From Aeoliella mucimassa (GTDB lineage: Bacteria; Planctomycetota; Planctomycetia; Pirellulales; Lacipirellulaceae), in assembly GCF_007748035.1 (NCBI RefSeq), contig NZ_CP036278.1:434001-498000 (forward strand): a stretch of 64,000 nt of DNA, written 5' to 3'. Under the pieces are notes generated by a model that saw nothing but the letters and a program-made list of their open reading frames with translations, searched no databases and had not been told where the DNA came from. Below, piece after piece: positions 1 to 10,152 of the stretch (within the stretch, counting starts at the first letter, position 1; the number at the start of each line of letters is the position of its first letter). Made by a program: the position numbers and the translations under genes.

Positions 1-10
1 ATATCCGGGT

Positions 11-253
11 GTTCGAAGTTCGACCGCCTACCTTTGTGGGGGGAATGAACGTTCGCTTTGCGAATCGTAGCTCGACTCTCCGAGTCGTTGGTAGTTGGCA
101 AGTGTTTGCCTGGTGGAACACTTCTCGGCTAAGAGAGTCGACTCGTTGGGGTAACGACACGGAGTGTCGTGCTACCGATGGGGGATCGGCCTCGGAGAGG
201 CCTCCTACAGGACGCTAGAAATGCTGGGCCAAGAGACTTACCGCAACGGCGGT
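11..253. other. Dense cluster of short perfect hairpins, no gene
   Basis: I see no credible protein gene here. The stretch is packed with short inverted repeats: TTCGC/GCGAA (52-64), CGACTC/GAGTCG with a TCC loop (73-87), GGCAA/TTGCC (97-110) overlapping AAGTGTT/AACACTT (100-123), the palindrome GAGTCGACTC (135-144), ACGACAC/GTGTCGT with a GGA loop (154-170), GGCCTC/GAGGCC with a GGA loop (188-202) and ACCGC/GCGGT (240-253). It could be a structured RNA or a repeat remnant. I looked for RNase P, tmRNA and tRNA signatures and recognised none. Confidence 0.4.
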
Positions 254-267
254 GCGCCCGGGTATAG

Positions 268-302
268 AAAAAAAGCGAGGGGCCATTTGCATGGCCCCTC
301 GC
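268..302 (-). terminator. Rho-independent terminator of the sulfatase gene
   Basis: Perfect 12-bp stem (275-286 with 291-302) and a TTGC loop. On the minus strand it is followed by seven T residues (the A run at 268-274). It lies eight bases past the sulfatase stop codon. Confidence 0.9.
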
Positions 303-310
303 CTTAAGTG

Positions 311-1912
<1,602 letters not shown>

Positions 1913-2396
1913 GGCAAGTTTCTCCGTGGTCCACGTGTAGTGAGTAGACAACGGGAAGGCTAGCTGCCCCCCCAAATAAGCGTCGGCAATCGCAAGCGAA
2001 ACGCAATTAAACCGACTGAACTATAGATTGCTGAGCCGAGAATGCAATAATCCGCAGTTGTCCTCATTCCAAAAATCGGAAACTACCAATTACCCCTGGA
2101 ACCGGCGGGGCAGTCGTGGGGGGATGCTTGCAGGATAGGAAAAACGAGCGAGTTCATCGACAAACCCTACCCGCCTTCTTTGGTTTACTTATTCCGATGA
2201 TGACGCGTGGCACTCTTGTGCTACTTGGGCCGAGGGAGGGCAGGGGAGCGCCCAGCCGTCATGGAAAATCTCATGCACGCAATCCATAGCAGCTGCAAAA
2301 ACCTGTGAACCGGCCTAGAATGACCCAGGTCGCCGCCGCGAGATGAATGTATGTTCGCGGGCAGATCCTCCATCGCCTCGCCCATTTACTTGCCAT
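1913..2396. other. Intergenic region between divergent genes
   Basis: This gap separates the leftward sulfatase from the rightward exported-protein gene, so it should hold both promoters. I saw no convincing -35/-10 pair, repeat or small gene. AAGGAG at 2397-2402, just past it, serves the next gene. Confidence 0.4.
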
Positions 2397-2408
2397 AAGG
2401 AGTGTCGG

Positions 2409-3008
2409 ATGAAGGTCGCCAAGTTCGGTCTGCTGTTGCCTGCGCTATTGCCGTTGCTGGCTGGAGTGCAATCGTGCACGCTGGGAGTGCCGGGGGGAAC
2501 TTACCAGGTCGATACGTTTGCGTTCGTGCCTACGAAGCCCGCGAAGCCGGCGACCGAACCGCAGCCCAGCGTTTGGATCGACACCAACTTGAAACTCAGC
2601 AGCTTGTCGGGCGGCACCCTCACCAGCAGCTTGCCTTGCTCGGTGAAGGTCGACTACACCGACAATAGCGAGACCATCGAAGCGGCCGTATTCACCAGCG
2701 TGAAGGTCACCTACGATGACGCGGTGGTCGAGCCAGCCGTGAAGACGCTCAAGCTGCCGCTACGGATCAAAGCCCGCGAGTACGAGGCGGTGAACAGCGT
2801 GAGCGGGGGCAAGATCGTCCATGGCACCGTGTGGCACATCTCTGGCGAGATCCCTAAGCTCATCACCCGCGACCAGCCGCTGCGGATTGAAATCAAAGGG
2901 TACTTCGCGAAGAAAGATGGCGAGCAGATTCCGATCGCCATCGACCAGCACTTCGACATCCGCAGAGAGAAAGGCGAAAAGCCCGCGGTTGAAGTACTGC
3001 AGGATTGA
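2409..3008 (+). CDS. Small exported protein of unknown function
   Basis: A 199-residue protein I do not recognise. The start at 2409 is chosen because AAGGAG (2397-2402) lies six bases upstream and because the protein then opens with a signal peptide (Lys2, Lys5, a Leu/Pro/Ala-rich core) reaching SC at 22-23, a possible but atypical lipoprotein cleavage site. The mature part is rich in alternating Val/Thr/Lys stretches, which suggests beta structure, and has no clear motif. It is transcribed alone, divergent from the sulfatase. Confidence 0.75.
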   Translation: MKVAKFGLLLPALLPLLAGVQSCTLGVPGGTYQVDTFAFVPTKPAKPATEPQPSVWIDTNLKLSSLSGGTLTSSLPCSVKVDYTDNSETIEAAVFTSVKVTYDDAVVEPAVKTLKLPLRIKAREYEAVNSVSGGKIVHGTVWHISGEIPKLITRDQPLRIEIKGYFAKKDGEQIPIAIDQHFDIRREKGEKPAVEVLQD

Positions 3009-3068
3009 GGGAGTTGGAAGTCGCTTTGGTGAGAGTGGGGAATCAGCAGGAGCGGGGGGAGTTGCCGT

Positions 3069-3856
3069 TCACTCAACAACGTTGTCTAGTTCTCTCAATG
3101 GCGTTAAGCGGGTGTCTAAATAGCTTCGAAGTTGCTTTGTCCATTCAATAATAGCTGTACCGCTCCGGGTACATATCTCACAGACGCTAGAGTCGATCTT
3201 TGTAGAATCGAGGGCCGCGGGTGTGGCAAAAGTCATCATTCCCGTGTGCCACTGTGGGGAGGGTGAAAACTTCGGTGAATTTGCAGGACTCGCGCAAATG
3301 TGGTGATACCAAAGTAAATAGAAGAATGTGAATCGAGCGCATGCTAAGATCAATGTCGAGTCGGGGATCACTACTTCATTGCTTTTAAAGCGTATGGCAA
3401 ATGCTGTAGGCTGATCCGCCAGCTCTTGAGCGATATTGTGATTGCGCAGATGGCCATTGAAGAGTGACCAAGAACCATTCACATTGTCTAGCCGATTGTC
3501 GCGAACTTTAGTTGGAGTGATTGTAAGAACTGGATCTGCGTAACTGCTGAGTATGTTGTCAATAGAACGTGAGACTAGGTTTGAGAAGTTAGAGGCCCCT
3601 TCTTTGCTGGTAAACTTTAAATGACGAGCATCCATCGGGGTTGCAGAAAGCTCGTTTTGTATTCCTGAGCTGAGAACTGAAAGTGGATGAGTCGGTTCAA
3701 GAGTAGTGGCTGGTTGTGTGGTGTTGTGTGGGGAGGATAGTACGAGAATGCCTGACATGTCTGATTGAAAGTGGGGCGTCTGCTTTAACGTTTGCGTATC
3801 ACACCAATTATTGAGACTGATCTTGGTGTATTCAACCAGACCTTCGAGTGTGACTA
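3069..3856 (-). pseudogene. Caspase-like gene, C-terminal piece
   Basis: Last 262 codons of the split gene, beginning after the IS630 insertion at VTLEGLVEYTK. The piece has no domain I recognise. It is rich in Ser/Thr/Asn and has one hydrophobic stretch (FTFFYLLWY). The frame ends at a normal stop at 3069. An open frame runs into it from the IS630 end, but that entry is accidental. Confidence 0.7.
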
Positions 3857-3873
3857 GTACGTCGTCCCGGAAG

Positions 3874-4973
3874 TCATTTCCTATAGAGTTCAGGGAAGAC
3901 GCGTTTGGCGTCTTTTCGATGGAAGGTCCAATTGATTTTGATTTTCTTCCGATTGCGGTCGCGTGAACAGTGGGAGAGTTCGCTTTGAACCTTGTCGAGC
4001 GAAGCCAACCGACGTCCCAGGCATTGTCGCTGTATGGCCGAGATTTCGATCTCGGCCATGTTGAGCCAACTGGCATGCTTGGGGGTAAAATGCCACACAA
4101 TCCGCTCCAGCATTGGCCGAGCCGCCTCCTCGCCAAAGGTTTCGATCAACGACTTCTCGTTGTGCGTGTTGAGGTTGTCCATCACCAGATGAACCCGCTC
4201 TGCGTCGGGATAGCGCTTCAAGAGGTCGCGGACGAACCGGGCGAAGTCGGCTCGCTTGCGGTGACGCTTGGCCTGAACGAATCGCTTGCCCGCCTTCGGC
4301 TCGACCGCCACGAACACGCTGCAGGTTCCGCAGCGGCGGTACTCGTAGTCCTGCTTCGCGATCTTGCCGGGTGCCGCGGGCTCGGGCGGCCGCGCGTCGT
4401 CGACCCTCTGATAGGGCTGCTCGTCGAGGCAGACGACCGGCTCGTTCGGGTCGAGCGGCTTCTCGTACTGCTCGAGGACGTCCTCCATCCGCTCACAGAA
4501 CTCGTCGTTCAGCTTGGGCACGCACCAAGTTTTTTTCGCCACGGCTTCAGGTCGTGTTCCTTGAGCCACAGCGAGACCTCCGTCACGCTGAGCGAATCGA
4601 CGAAGCCTTCCTTCACCGCGTGCTCGCACAACAATTCCAGCGTCCAGCGAGCCCGTCCCTCGGGCGGCTCGCTGCACGCCAGGGCGATTACCTGTTGCTG
4701 CTGCCGCTTGGTGAACTCTGGGGGGCGGCCCGAGCGAGGCGCATCGTACACCGCCCGCTGGACGCCCTCTTCGCAGAACCGCTTTCGGACGGCTCGGACG
4801 TTGCGCGTCGTGCAGCCCACATGCTCGGCGATCTCTTCGTCGGTGCATCCCGAGTCCGATTTCAATAATATCTGGCAGCGACGCACCACTTGCGCCGCGC
4901 GGGCGCCTGAGCGTGCTAGCTGCTCCAAACCTCCACGGGCCTGGTGGTCCAGGCAAACAATGTGCTTTTTCAT
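3874..4973 (-). CDS. IS630-family transposase, made by -1 frameshift
   Basis: DDE transposase in two overlapping frames. The first frame (4973 to 4509, 154 residues, MKKHIVCLDHQ...) holds the helix-turn-helix DNA-binding part. The second frame runs from the A7 run at 4530-4536 to 3874 and holds the catalytic core: Asp in VVCLDEQP, Asp in LVMDNLNTHNE, Glu in WLNMAEIEIS. A -1 shift on A_AAA_AAA joins KPWRKK to TWCVPKLNDEF, the expected continuous IS630 sequence, giving about 365 residues. The C-terminus ends 17 bp from the element tip, so the gene looks complete and probably functional. Confidence 0.87.
4509..4973 (-). CDS. IS630 transposase first frame (OrfA)
   Basis: Product without frameshifting: 154 residues with a homeodomain-like helix-turn-helix (about 25-60, SGCTDEEIAEHVGCTTRNVR) and the second DNA-binding helix set. 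Without the catalytic core it could act as a repressor or competitor of transposition, as for other two-frame elements. That role is inference. Confidence 0.7.
   Translation of the reverse strand: MKKHIVCLDHQARGGLEQLARSGARAAQVVRRCQILLKSDSGCTDEEIAEHVGCTTRNVRAVRKRFCEEGVQRAVYDAPRSGRPPEFTKRQQQQVIALACSEPPEGRARWTLELLCEHAVKEGFVDSLSVTEVSLWLKEHDLKPWRKKLGACPS
4530..4536 (-). promoter_or_regulatory. Programmed -1 frameshift heptamer A_AAA_AAA (IS630)
   Basis: On the coding strand the first frame reads cgA AAA AAA ctt. Slipping back one base continues as Act tgg, entering the catalytic frame. The heptamer fits X_XXY_YYZ exactly in phase. Confidence 0.8.
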
Positions 4974-5018
4974 TCCGCAGCATATAGCAGCGGAATGGAT
5001 TTCAGGAAAGACGTACTA

Positions 5019-5442
5019 GTCCTTTTGAGTTTGCTGCTCTGCCACAAATGCCTTCGCATAAGTAATAGGAAAATACTCCTTGCTCAAAGTCACCACTTTC
5101 ATACGAGTATTCACCAGTCGAGCAAGAGCTGACGGTTGCCCAACCAGTTGCGGTCGCAAAGAGGGCATGTTCAAAGACTGAACTCATTCGGCCAGCGGGA
5201 GTGCGGGCTATACCAAATGGGGAGCGACAAGCATCAAAGAAACGCACAACACATCTCGCCGATGAAGCCTTTAAGATGTCATTTACTTCGTTGGTGTCAA
5301 TGGCGGTTTCCTTGACTACATTCATGCGAGTGTCTGCCGTGAGTAAGTACGGCACCGATGAAATCTCAACGCCATGAGACGCTATATACAAGAAGAGTTC
5401 ATCTTCTTCCGTTGCTGACTCTGATATGTACTTAAGTGTGTT
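5019..5442 (-). pseudogene. Caspase-like gene, catalytic piece
   Basis: Central piece between the two insertions. It contains both catalytic residues of a C14 peptidase, His in YIASHGVE (about 5375) and Cys in VVRFFDACRS (about 5240), followed by SSCSTGEYSYESGDFEQGVFSYY-type substrate-pocket sequence (split here as SSCSTGEYSYES and FEQGVFSYYL). It lacks a start codon and a fold-completing N-terminus, so it should be inactive as it stands. Confidence 0.8.
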
Positions 5443-5487
5443 TGCGATAGCCCAAGACTTTCGGACAGCGGCGGGGGCTATTTTCTA

Positions 5488-6372
5488 TTACGCCGCTACG
5501 GCCGGGGCGTATTCGGCTTCGAATGCTTCGGGGGTTTTATAACCGAGCGACTGGTGGAGTCGCTGGCGATTATAGAACACGTCAATGTACTTGAACACGC
5601 TCAGGCGTGCTGACTCAAGGTCGGCGTACTCATAGTGCTTCGTCCACTCATGTTTCAGACTCCAGAAGAACCTCTCGGCAACCGCGTTGTCGTAGCAGTT
5701 GCCCCGGCGGCTCATCGAACACTCGATGCCAAGTGTCTGCAAGGTCCGTTGATAGCTCTCACTCGTGTACTGACAACCGCGATCACTGTGATGCAGCAGT
5801 TCGCCAGTACGTGGTTGTCGTGACTCGATGGCTTGACGTAACGCATCGCTCACCAGCGGGGTGGCCAGCGAATGACTCATCGACCAACCTACCACCTTGC
5901 GGCTAAACAGATCAACGACGACCGCCACGTACACCCAACCAGCCAGCGTCGGCAAGTACGTGATGTCGGTCACCCATTTCTGGTTCGGACGCTCCGCATC
6001 GAAGTCCCGATCCAAGACGTTCGGCGCTTGCTGTTTGGACGGATCCGCCTTGGTCGTCGTCGGCGTGAACCGCTTACGGACTCGGCTTTTCAGGCCCATT
6101 TCTTTCATCGCAGAAGCCACCGTGTTACGACAGGCCGTCTCCAACTCCTCGTGTTGCTGGAGTTCGTGAGCGATCTTCTGGGGACCATAGATCGTGTCGC
6201 TTGCCTCGAAGACCTGCCGGACCGAATCGTGAATCTTTGCTGTTCGTTTCGCTCGCTTACTTCGCGGACGGTCGACCGAGTCGTAGTAGCCCGATCGACT
6301 GACCTGAAGGAGCTGGCACATCAGGGCCACCGGAAAGGAGTCGCGATGCTCGCTAATCCAGGCGTACTTCAT
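5488..6372 (-). CDS. IS3-family transposase OrfB (integrase core)
   Basis: A 294-residue DDE recombinase with the HTH_21-like region at the N-terminus (KYAWISEHRDSF, SGYYDS) and an rve core: Asp in WVTDITYLP, Asp in HHSDRGCQYTS, Glu in NAVAERFFWSLKHE. Its ATG overlaps the stop of orfA (ATGA, 6369-6372). In this family the active enzyme is normally the OrfAB fusion made by frameshifting. All catalytic residues are present, so the element may still be active. Confidence 0.93.
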   Translation of the reverse strand: MKYAWISEHRDSFPVALMCQLLQVSRSGYYDSVDRPRSKRAKRTAKIHDSVRQVFEASDTIYGPQKIAHELQQHEELETACRNTVASAMKEMGLKSRVRKRFTPTTTKADPSKQQAPNVLDRDFDAERPNQKWVTDITYLPTLAGWVYVAVVVDLFSRKVVGWSMSHSLATPLVSDALRQAIESRQPRTGELLHHSDRGCQYTSESYQRTLQTLGIECSMSRRGNCYDNAVAERFFWSLKHEWTKHYEYADLESARLSVFKYIDVFYNRQRLHQSLGYKTPEAFEAEYAPAVAA

Positions 6373-6674
6373 GTCGACTCCTTCGCAAAGTACGCCGTGG
6401 CTTTTTTTAGGATTTCTCGTTCCAGTTCGGTCCGCTTGAGTTGTTTGCGGAGCCGAGCGATCTCGGCTCGCATCTCCTCGACCGTGGCGTCGTCACCGCA
6501 CGGCTCCGGCGGGGGAGCCAATTTGGCGTGCCAGGCCCGCAGCGTGGCATCGCATACCCCCACCGCCTCGCAGGCTGCCTTGAACGAATAACCTTCCTCA
6601 ACTACCAGTCGCACCGCGTCTCGCTTGAACTCATCGCTATACGTCGGCCGCTGCCGCTTCGCTTGCTCGTCCAT
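6369..6674 (-). CDS. IS3-family OrfA (DNA-binding subunit)
   Basis: A 101-residue protein with the HTH_Tnp_1 helix-turn-helix (SDEFKRDAVRLV, FKAACEAVGVCDATLRAW) and a C-terminal leucine-zipper-like coiled coil (EEMRAEIARLRKQLKRTELE), the standard OrfA layout. Near its end the codons for Lys-Lys form the slippery run. A -1 shift there extends it into OrfB. Confidence 0.92.
   Translation of the reverse strand: MDEQAKRQRPTYSDEFKRDAVRLVVEEGYSFKAACEAVGVCDATLRAWHAKLAPPPEPCGDDATVEEMRAEIARLRKQLKRTELEREILKKATAYFAKEST
6402..6408 (-). promoter_or_regulatory. Programmed -1 frameshift heptamer A_AAA_AAA (IS3)
   Basis: OrfA reads ctA AAA AAA gcc. A -1 slip continues as Agc cac ggc and stays open through the OrfB start codon, giving the OrfAB transposase. 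Confidence 0.82.
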
Positions 6675-6742
6675 ATTTCGGACCTCCTATGGGAACCATT
6701 ATTCCGGCTCCCGCCACTGTCCGAAAGTCTTGGGTTATCGCA

Positions 6743-6970
6743 GTTGAGTATGTTTGGCTTAGTTGGTGGTTCATAGTTGCCACTAAAGTGTTCTGGACGT
6801 GTGCATGTAAAAAGGTAGAGTTTCTCAGTTGCGATGCCGCATTCATCACGAAGGACCGAATAGACTCTTTCAGCATCCTTCGTTGCAAATGGTATAGGTG
6901 TGATTTGTTCTTGGGGTGCGAACTCCGAAATACCAACGACAATTCCAATGCGTCGAGGTTGTTCTGACAA
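6743..6970 (-). pseudogene. Caspase-like gene, N-terminal piece
   Basis: First 76 codons of the split gene. They carry the first beta strand (IGIVVGISEF) and the helix ATKDAERVYSVLRDE typical of the start of caspase-fold proteins. Reading then runs into the IS3-family element after Asn-AAC, which is the GTT target copy at 6743-6745. Confidence 0.8.
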
Positions 6971-7305
6971 TTCTAAGGTCCTTGGATAGTATTTGGAGGA
7001 TTCAGTAGTGCACGTTGCAGACTGTGTTGCGTGATAATTGCCTCATGCATTCGGAACGTTCCAGGAATTATACTGGATGTCGGAGCCTCCCCAAGGCGCG
7101 AAATAGTACTCCTATCCCACGCTGTCTTGCTCATCCATTAGCGAAGATCAGCGCAAATTAGTGTTCCCCAAAAAGTACAGCGGTAACTCACCACCAGTCG
7201 TGCAATTCTCTGCACATGGCGAGCCTTCGAAGCATGGCAGGGTGGACGGGATGGGAAGTCGTCGGGTAGGTTCAACCTGCACCCCCACCCACGACGGAAG
7301 GCCCT
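6971..7305. other. Intergenic region between divergent caspase and amylase genes
   Basis: No gene is evident. The upstream half is A+T-rich and should hold the caspase promoter. GGAAGG at about 7294-7299 is the ribosome site of the GH13 gene. I saw no tRNA, strong repeat or hairpin. Confidence 0.4.
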
Positions 7306-8619
7306 ATGACTTGTAGCGACATCTGGTACCACCTTTATCCGCTTGGTTTCCTGGCCGCTGAGGAGCGGAATCCAGCGCCGGGAGCGGCCGAGGGGCCCAC
7401 CGAGCACCGCCTGGCGAGGTTGAACGACTGGCTCGACTACTGGACCGATCTCGGCGTGACCGGGCTGTTGCTCGGGCCGGTGTTCGAGTCCGAGACGCAT
7501 GGCTACGACATCGTCGATCCGTTTCGCATCGACCGTCGGCTCGGCGACGAGGGAGATCTGGTGCGGCTGATCGATGCGTGCCACGAGCGGGGTATCAAGG
7601 TCGCGCTCGACATGGTGTTCAATCACGTCGGCCGCGCCCATCCTCACTTTGTCGACGTGCTGACGCATGGTCGCGAGTCGTCGCGGAGCGGTTGGTTTCG
7701 TATCGACTTCGACCAGCCCGGCTACGATGGGTTCAGCTACGCGACCTTCGAGGGGCATGGCGGGCTGGTGGAATTGAATCACGCGAACCCCGAAGTGCTC
7801 GACTGGGCGGTCGACGTCGCGCGGCATTGGCTCGACCGCGGGGTCGATGCGTTTCGACTCGACGCGGCGTATGCGATTCCTGCGGACTTCCTGCGGGCGT
7901 TCGGCGAACGGGTGCGGCAAGCCAAGGCCGACGTGCTATTGGTCGGCGAAATGATTCATGGCGACTACCGCTCGATGATCGACGCGTCGCAACTCAACAG
8001 CCTGACGCAATACGAACTGTGGAAGGCGTTGTGGAGTTCGCTGAACGATCGCAACTTCTTCGAGCTGGCCCACGCCCTCACGCGCCACGCGGAGTTTTGC
8101 CAGAGCTTCCAGCCATGGACGTTCGTCGGCAACCACGACACCACGCGGATTGCAAGCAAGCTGACCGACCGCCGACACCTGCCGCACGCCCTGGCGGTGT
8201 TGATGACCATGCCCGGCATGCCGGCCCTGTACGCAGGCGACGAGCAGGGTGCCGAGGGCGTGAAGTACGACCGCGAAGGGGGCGATGCCGAAATCCGGCG
8301 GCCGCTGCCGCACGCGCCCGGGGATGCGGAGCTCGAGAGCTCGCCGATCTGGCAACTGCACCGTGAGCTGATCGCGATCCGCCGCGCAAGGCCCTGGCTG
8401 GCGACCGCGGAAGTGAACGTGACGAACCTCAGCAACCTGGCGGTCACCATCGAACTGCGCGGCGACGGCCAAATGCTCGTCGTCGTGCTAAACACCGACG
8501 ACCAACCCACCGCCTGCCAAGTACCACCAGGCCTACGCCCCCTAGCCGGCGACCTGGTGCATCAGCCAGAGGCCACGGAGCTGCCGGGGCATGGATGGGG
8601 TGTTTGGGGGACGGAGTGA
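7306..8619 (+). CDS. Alpha-amylase family glycoside hydrolase (GH13)
   Basis: A 437-residue TIM-barrel enzyme acting on alpha-glucans. All four GH13 regions are visible: I, DMVFNH (102-107); II, GVDAFRLD with Arg184 and nucleophile Asp186; III, VGEMI with acid/base Glu215; IV, VGNHDT with Asp278. There is no signal peptide, so a cytoplasmic role on maltodextrins or glycogen-derived oligosaccharides is likelier than secretion. The protein is short for the family, with a reduced B domain and a small C-terminal beta domain. Hydrolase versus transglycosylase activity cannot be told from motifs. GGAAGG precedes the ATG. The gene stands alone. Confidence 0.92.
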   Translation: MTCSDIWYHLYPLGFLAAEERNPAPGAAEGPTEHRLARLNDWLDYWTDLGVTGLLLGPVFESETHGYDIVDPFRIDRRLGDEGDLVRLIDACHERGIKVALDMVFNHVGRAHPHFVDVLTHGRESSRSGWFRIDFDQPGYDGFSYATFEGHGGLVELNHANPEVLDWAVDVARHWLDRGVDAFRLDAAYAIPADFLRAFGERVRQAKADVLLVGEMIHGDYRSMIDASQLNSLTQYELWKALWSSLNDRNFFELAHALTRHAEFCQSFQPWTFVGNHDTTRIASKLTDRRHLPHALAVLMTMPGMPALYAGDEQGAEGVKYDREGGDAEIRRPLPHAPGDAELESSPIWQLHRELIAIRRARPWLATAEVNVTNLSNLAVTIELRGDGQMLVVVLNTDDQPTACQVPPGLRPLAGDLVHQPEATELPGHGWGVWGTE

Positions 8620-8769
8620 GGGGCGATATCTTGAACAGTGGTGCTTGTTGAACAGCAACTGTCTGGCAAGCAGGCGAACCCTCCGCGAAGCCCGCGTGTC
8701 TGTTAACTCTGCAAGCGGAAGATTGACTTCACCGCAGTGCTATTCTCTTCGCGACGAACGTGGTCGGTT

Positions 8770-9276
8770 ATGGGCAAAAAAAGAAAAAAACCGAATTACA
8801 TGCGAGGCAATCCGTACATTTCTCGTAAGAAGGAACGGGAGGCATTAAGTAGTTATTGGCGTTACAGCTACCTGAAGACGGACGTGACCGATATTCTTGA
8901 GGCCGACATCAGCAAGCAGAATCGCAGTTGGGGGGCCAGGGGCTACTACATTGCCACGCTACATGTGTGTCGCCAGTGCGGAAAAGACTTTCGCTTTACT
9001 GCCCAAGAGCAAAAGCTGTGGTTTGAAGAGTACGGGTTTTTCATCGACGCGTATCCCGGCTGCTGCCTGGAATGTCGCCGAGAGAAACGTAAGCAAAAAG
9101 CAATCAAGCATCGCTACGATGCCTATCAAACCGAAGAGGACGGCAAACTGAGCATCGACCAGTGTAAAGAGCTAGCCGACCTGATCATGGAACTCTTCGG
9201 CCCCGATTTGGACGAGAAAAAGCGAAACCGCTACAACCACATGATGAACCGCATCAGCCGGGAAGAGCGGGAGTAG
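8770..9276 (+). CDS. Zinc-ribbon protein
   Basis: A 168-residue protein that starts at the ATG inside a very Lys-rich leader (GKKRKK). A four-Cys treble-clef/ribbon is plain: CRQC-GKDFRFTAQEQ...W.EEYGFF...P..C-LECR, the layout of the probable zinc-ribbon family found in many bacteria. The C-terminus is charged and helical. It is likely a nucleic-acid or protein binder in the cytoplasm; no function is established. A separate gene between GH13 and the convergent DUF4013 gene. Confidence 0.8.
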   Translation: MGKKRKKPNYMRGNPYISRKKEREALSSYWRYSYLKTDVTDILEADISKQNRSWGARGYYIATLHVCRQCGKDFRFTAQEQKLWFEEYGFFIDAYPGCCLECRREKRKQKAIKHRYDAYQTEEDGKLSIDQCKELADLIMELFGPDLDEKKRNRYNHMMNRISREERE

Positions 9277-9298
9277 CGGGATTAGTGAGGGAGCACCT

Positions 9299-9943
9299 TC
9301 AAGCCATTTGCTCCTCCCCCCGCAAATCAAACACCTCGGTAAACTGCGTGGCGAACGAGAACCCTGCGACTTGCCAGAACCAGACGCTTGTCCATAAAAA
9401 CCCAATGCCCAGGCCGAGTAGTCCTAGGAACGATAGCGCGAGTGCGGCTAGTGCGATTGCCCAGGCGTGCCAGTAGCCGGGGCCGGCTTGCCAGACGCGA
9501 CGCATCGCCCGGAGTGGGTTGAAGATCTCTTGCGGGTCGCGGGCGTAGCAGTAGTGCGTCATGTAGCCCGGCACCGCCATCGTGGCGACGATCCACAGCA
9601 CGCTGGCCAGGCACTGCAACGCGACGAGCTGAAAGTACCATCCGGCAAATCCAACCACCACGGCCGGCGCGTGGTACTCGATCATGCCGAGCAGCGTGGG
9701 GCAGCCATCTTTCCACAACTGGCGATAGTTGGTCCAGGCCGGCCAGGCGGGCTGCCCGTGCTGCATGCGATGCGTCATCTCGATGCGATGCCCCATGTTC
9801 AAAATCCAACCGACGATGGGGATCAACAGCAGCAGTCCACCGATCAACACCTCGCGGCGGGCGAGCCGATTCTGCACCGGAAACCAAAACGCTTGTTTCC
9901 AACCAAGCGGGGTCGATAGATCGATGTCTTGCGTGGGGGGCAT
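9299..9943 (-). CDS. DUF4013-type membrane protein
   Basis: About 214 residues from the ATG at 9943; a longer frame begins at 10012. Hydrophobic segments recur (LIGGLLLLIPIVGWILNMG, VVVGFAGWYFQLVALQCLA, VLWIVATMAVPGYMTHYC, AIALAALALSFLGLLGLG, VWFWQVAGFSFATQF), giving four to six membrane helices. The sequence style (GW.LN.G, GY..HYCYARDP..IFNPLRAMR) fits the DUF4013 family, whose function is unknown. It converges on the zinc-ribbon gene with only a 22-bp gap. Confidence 0.72.
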   Translation of the reverse strand: MPPTQDIDLSTPLGWKQAFWFPVQNRLARREVLIGGLLLLIPIVGWILNMGHRIEMTHRMQHGQPAWPAWTNYRQLWKDGCPTLLGMIEYHAPAVVVGFAGWYFQLVALQCLASVLWIVATMAVPGYMTHYCYARDPQEIFNPLRAMRRVWQAGPGYWHAWAIALAALALSFLGLLGLGIGFLWTSVWFWQVAGFSFATQFTEVFDLRGEEQMA

Positions 9944-10152
9944 AGTTAGGATTTGGAGGTGGGAGGGATCGTCTTCAGTGTGCACGGTATCACCAGGTGG
10001 CACGAAGGTCAATTTGTTGAGGGAAGGCTATCGTTGGCCTACACGTGGGTCTTGTGGTATGAAAGGGGGGAGATCGCACTGAATGCTATGACCTGACAGT
10101 GCGTTGGGGTATGCCATCCTGCTAGGCTTGTCGAGAATCGGAGTGGTAAGAA

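Larger units (their letters stand above)
3857..5016 (-). mobile_element. IS630-family insertion sequence, 1160 bp
   Basis: The ends are imperfect inverted repeats. GTACGTC is perfect at both tips and 19 of the first 25 bases match. The element is flanked by TA (3855-3856 and 5017-5018), the target duplication usual for this family. The target is the palindrome ACTAGT, so a boundary three bases further in on each side (TA inside GTAC) is equally possible. Both choices leave the caspase frame intact. It encodes one frameshifted transposase. Confidence 0.87.
5443..6742 (-). mobile_element. IS3-family insertion sequence, 1300 bp
   Basis: The terminal inverted repeats begin TGCGATA and agree over 37 bases with four mismatches. 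The tips are TG...CA as expected for the family. The target duplication is GTT (5440-5442 and 6743-6745). The element carries orfA and orfB with an A7 slippery run. It lies inside the caspase-like gene, in the same orientation. Confidence 0.93.
3069..6970 (-). pseudogene. Caspase-like (peptidase C14) gene split by two insertion sequences
   Basis: Three in-frame pieces (6743-6970, 5019-5442, 3069-3856) form one gene once the IS3 element with one GTT copy (1303 bp) and the IS630 element with one TA copy (1162 bp) are removed. The restored protein has 478 residues. It starts with a caspase-like first strand (GIVVGISEF), then reads without a break across both junctions (PNILN-TLKYISE and GLV-TLEGLVEY). 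The catalytic His lies in YIASHGVE and the catalytic Cys in FFDACRS. The C-terminal half matches nothing I know. The start is a TTG at 6970 with AAGGA upstream. No stop or frameshift exists outside the insertions, so inactivation looks recent. Base composition is A+T-richer than its neighbours. Confidence 0.88.
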
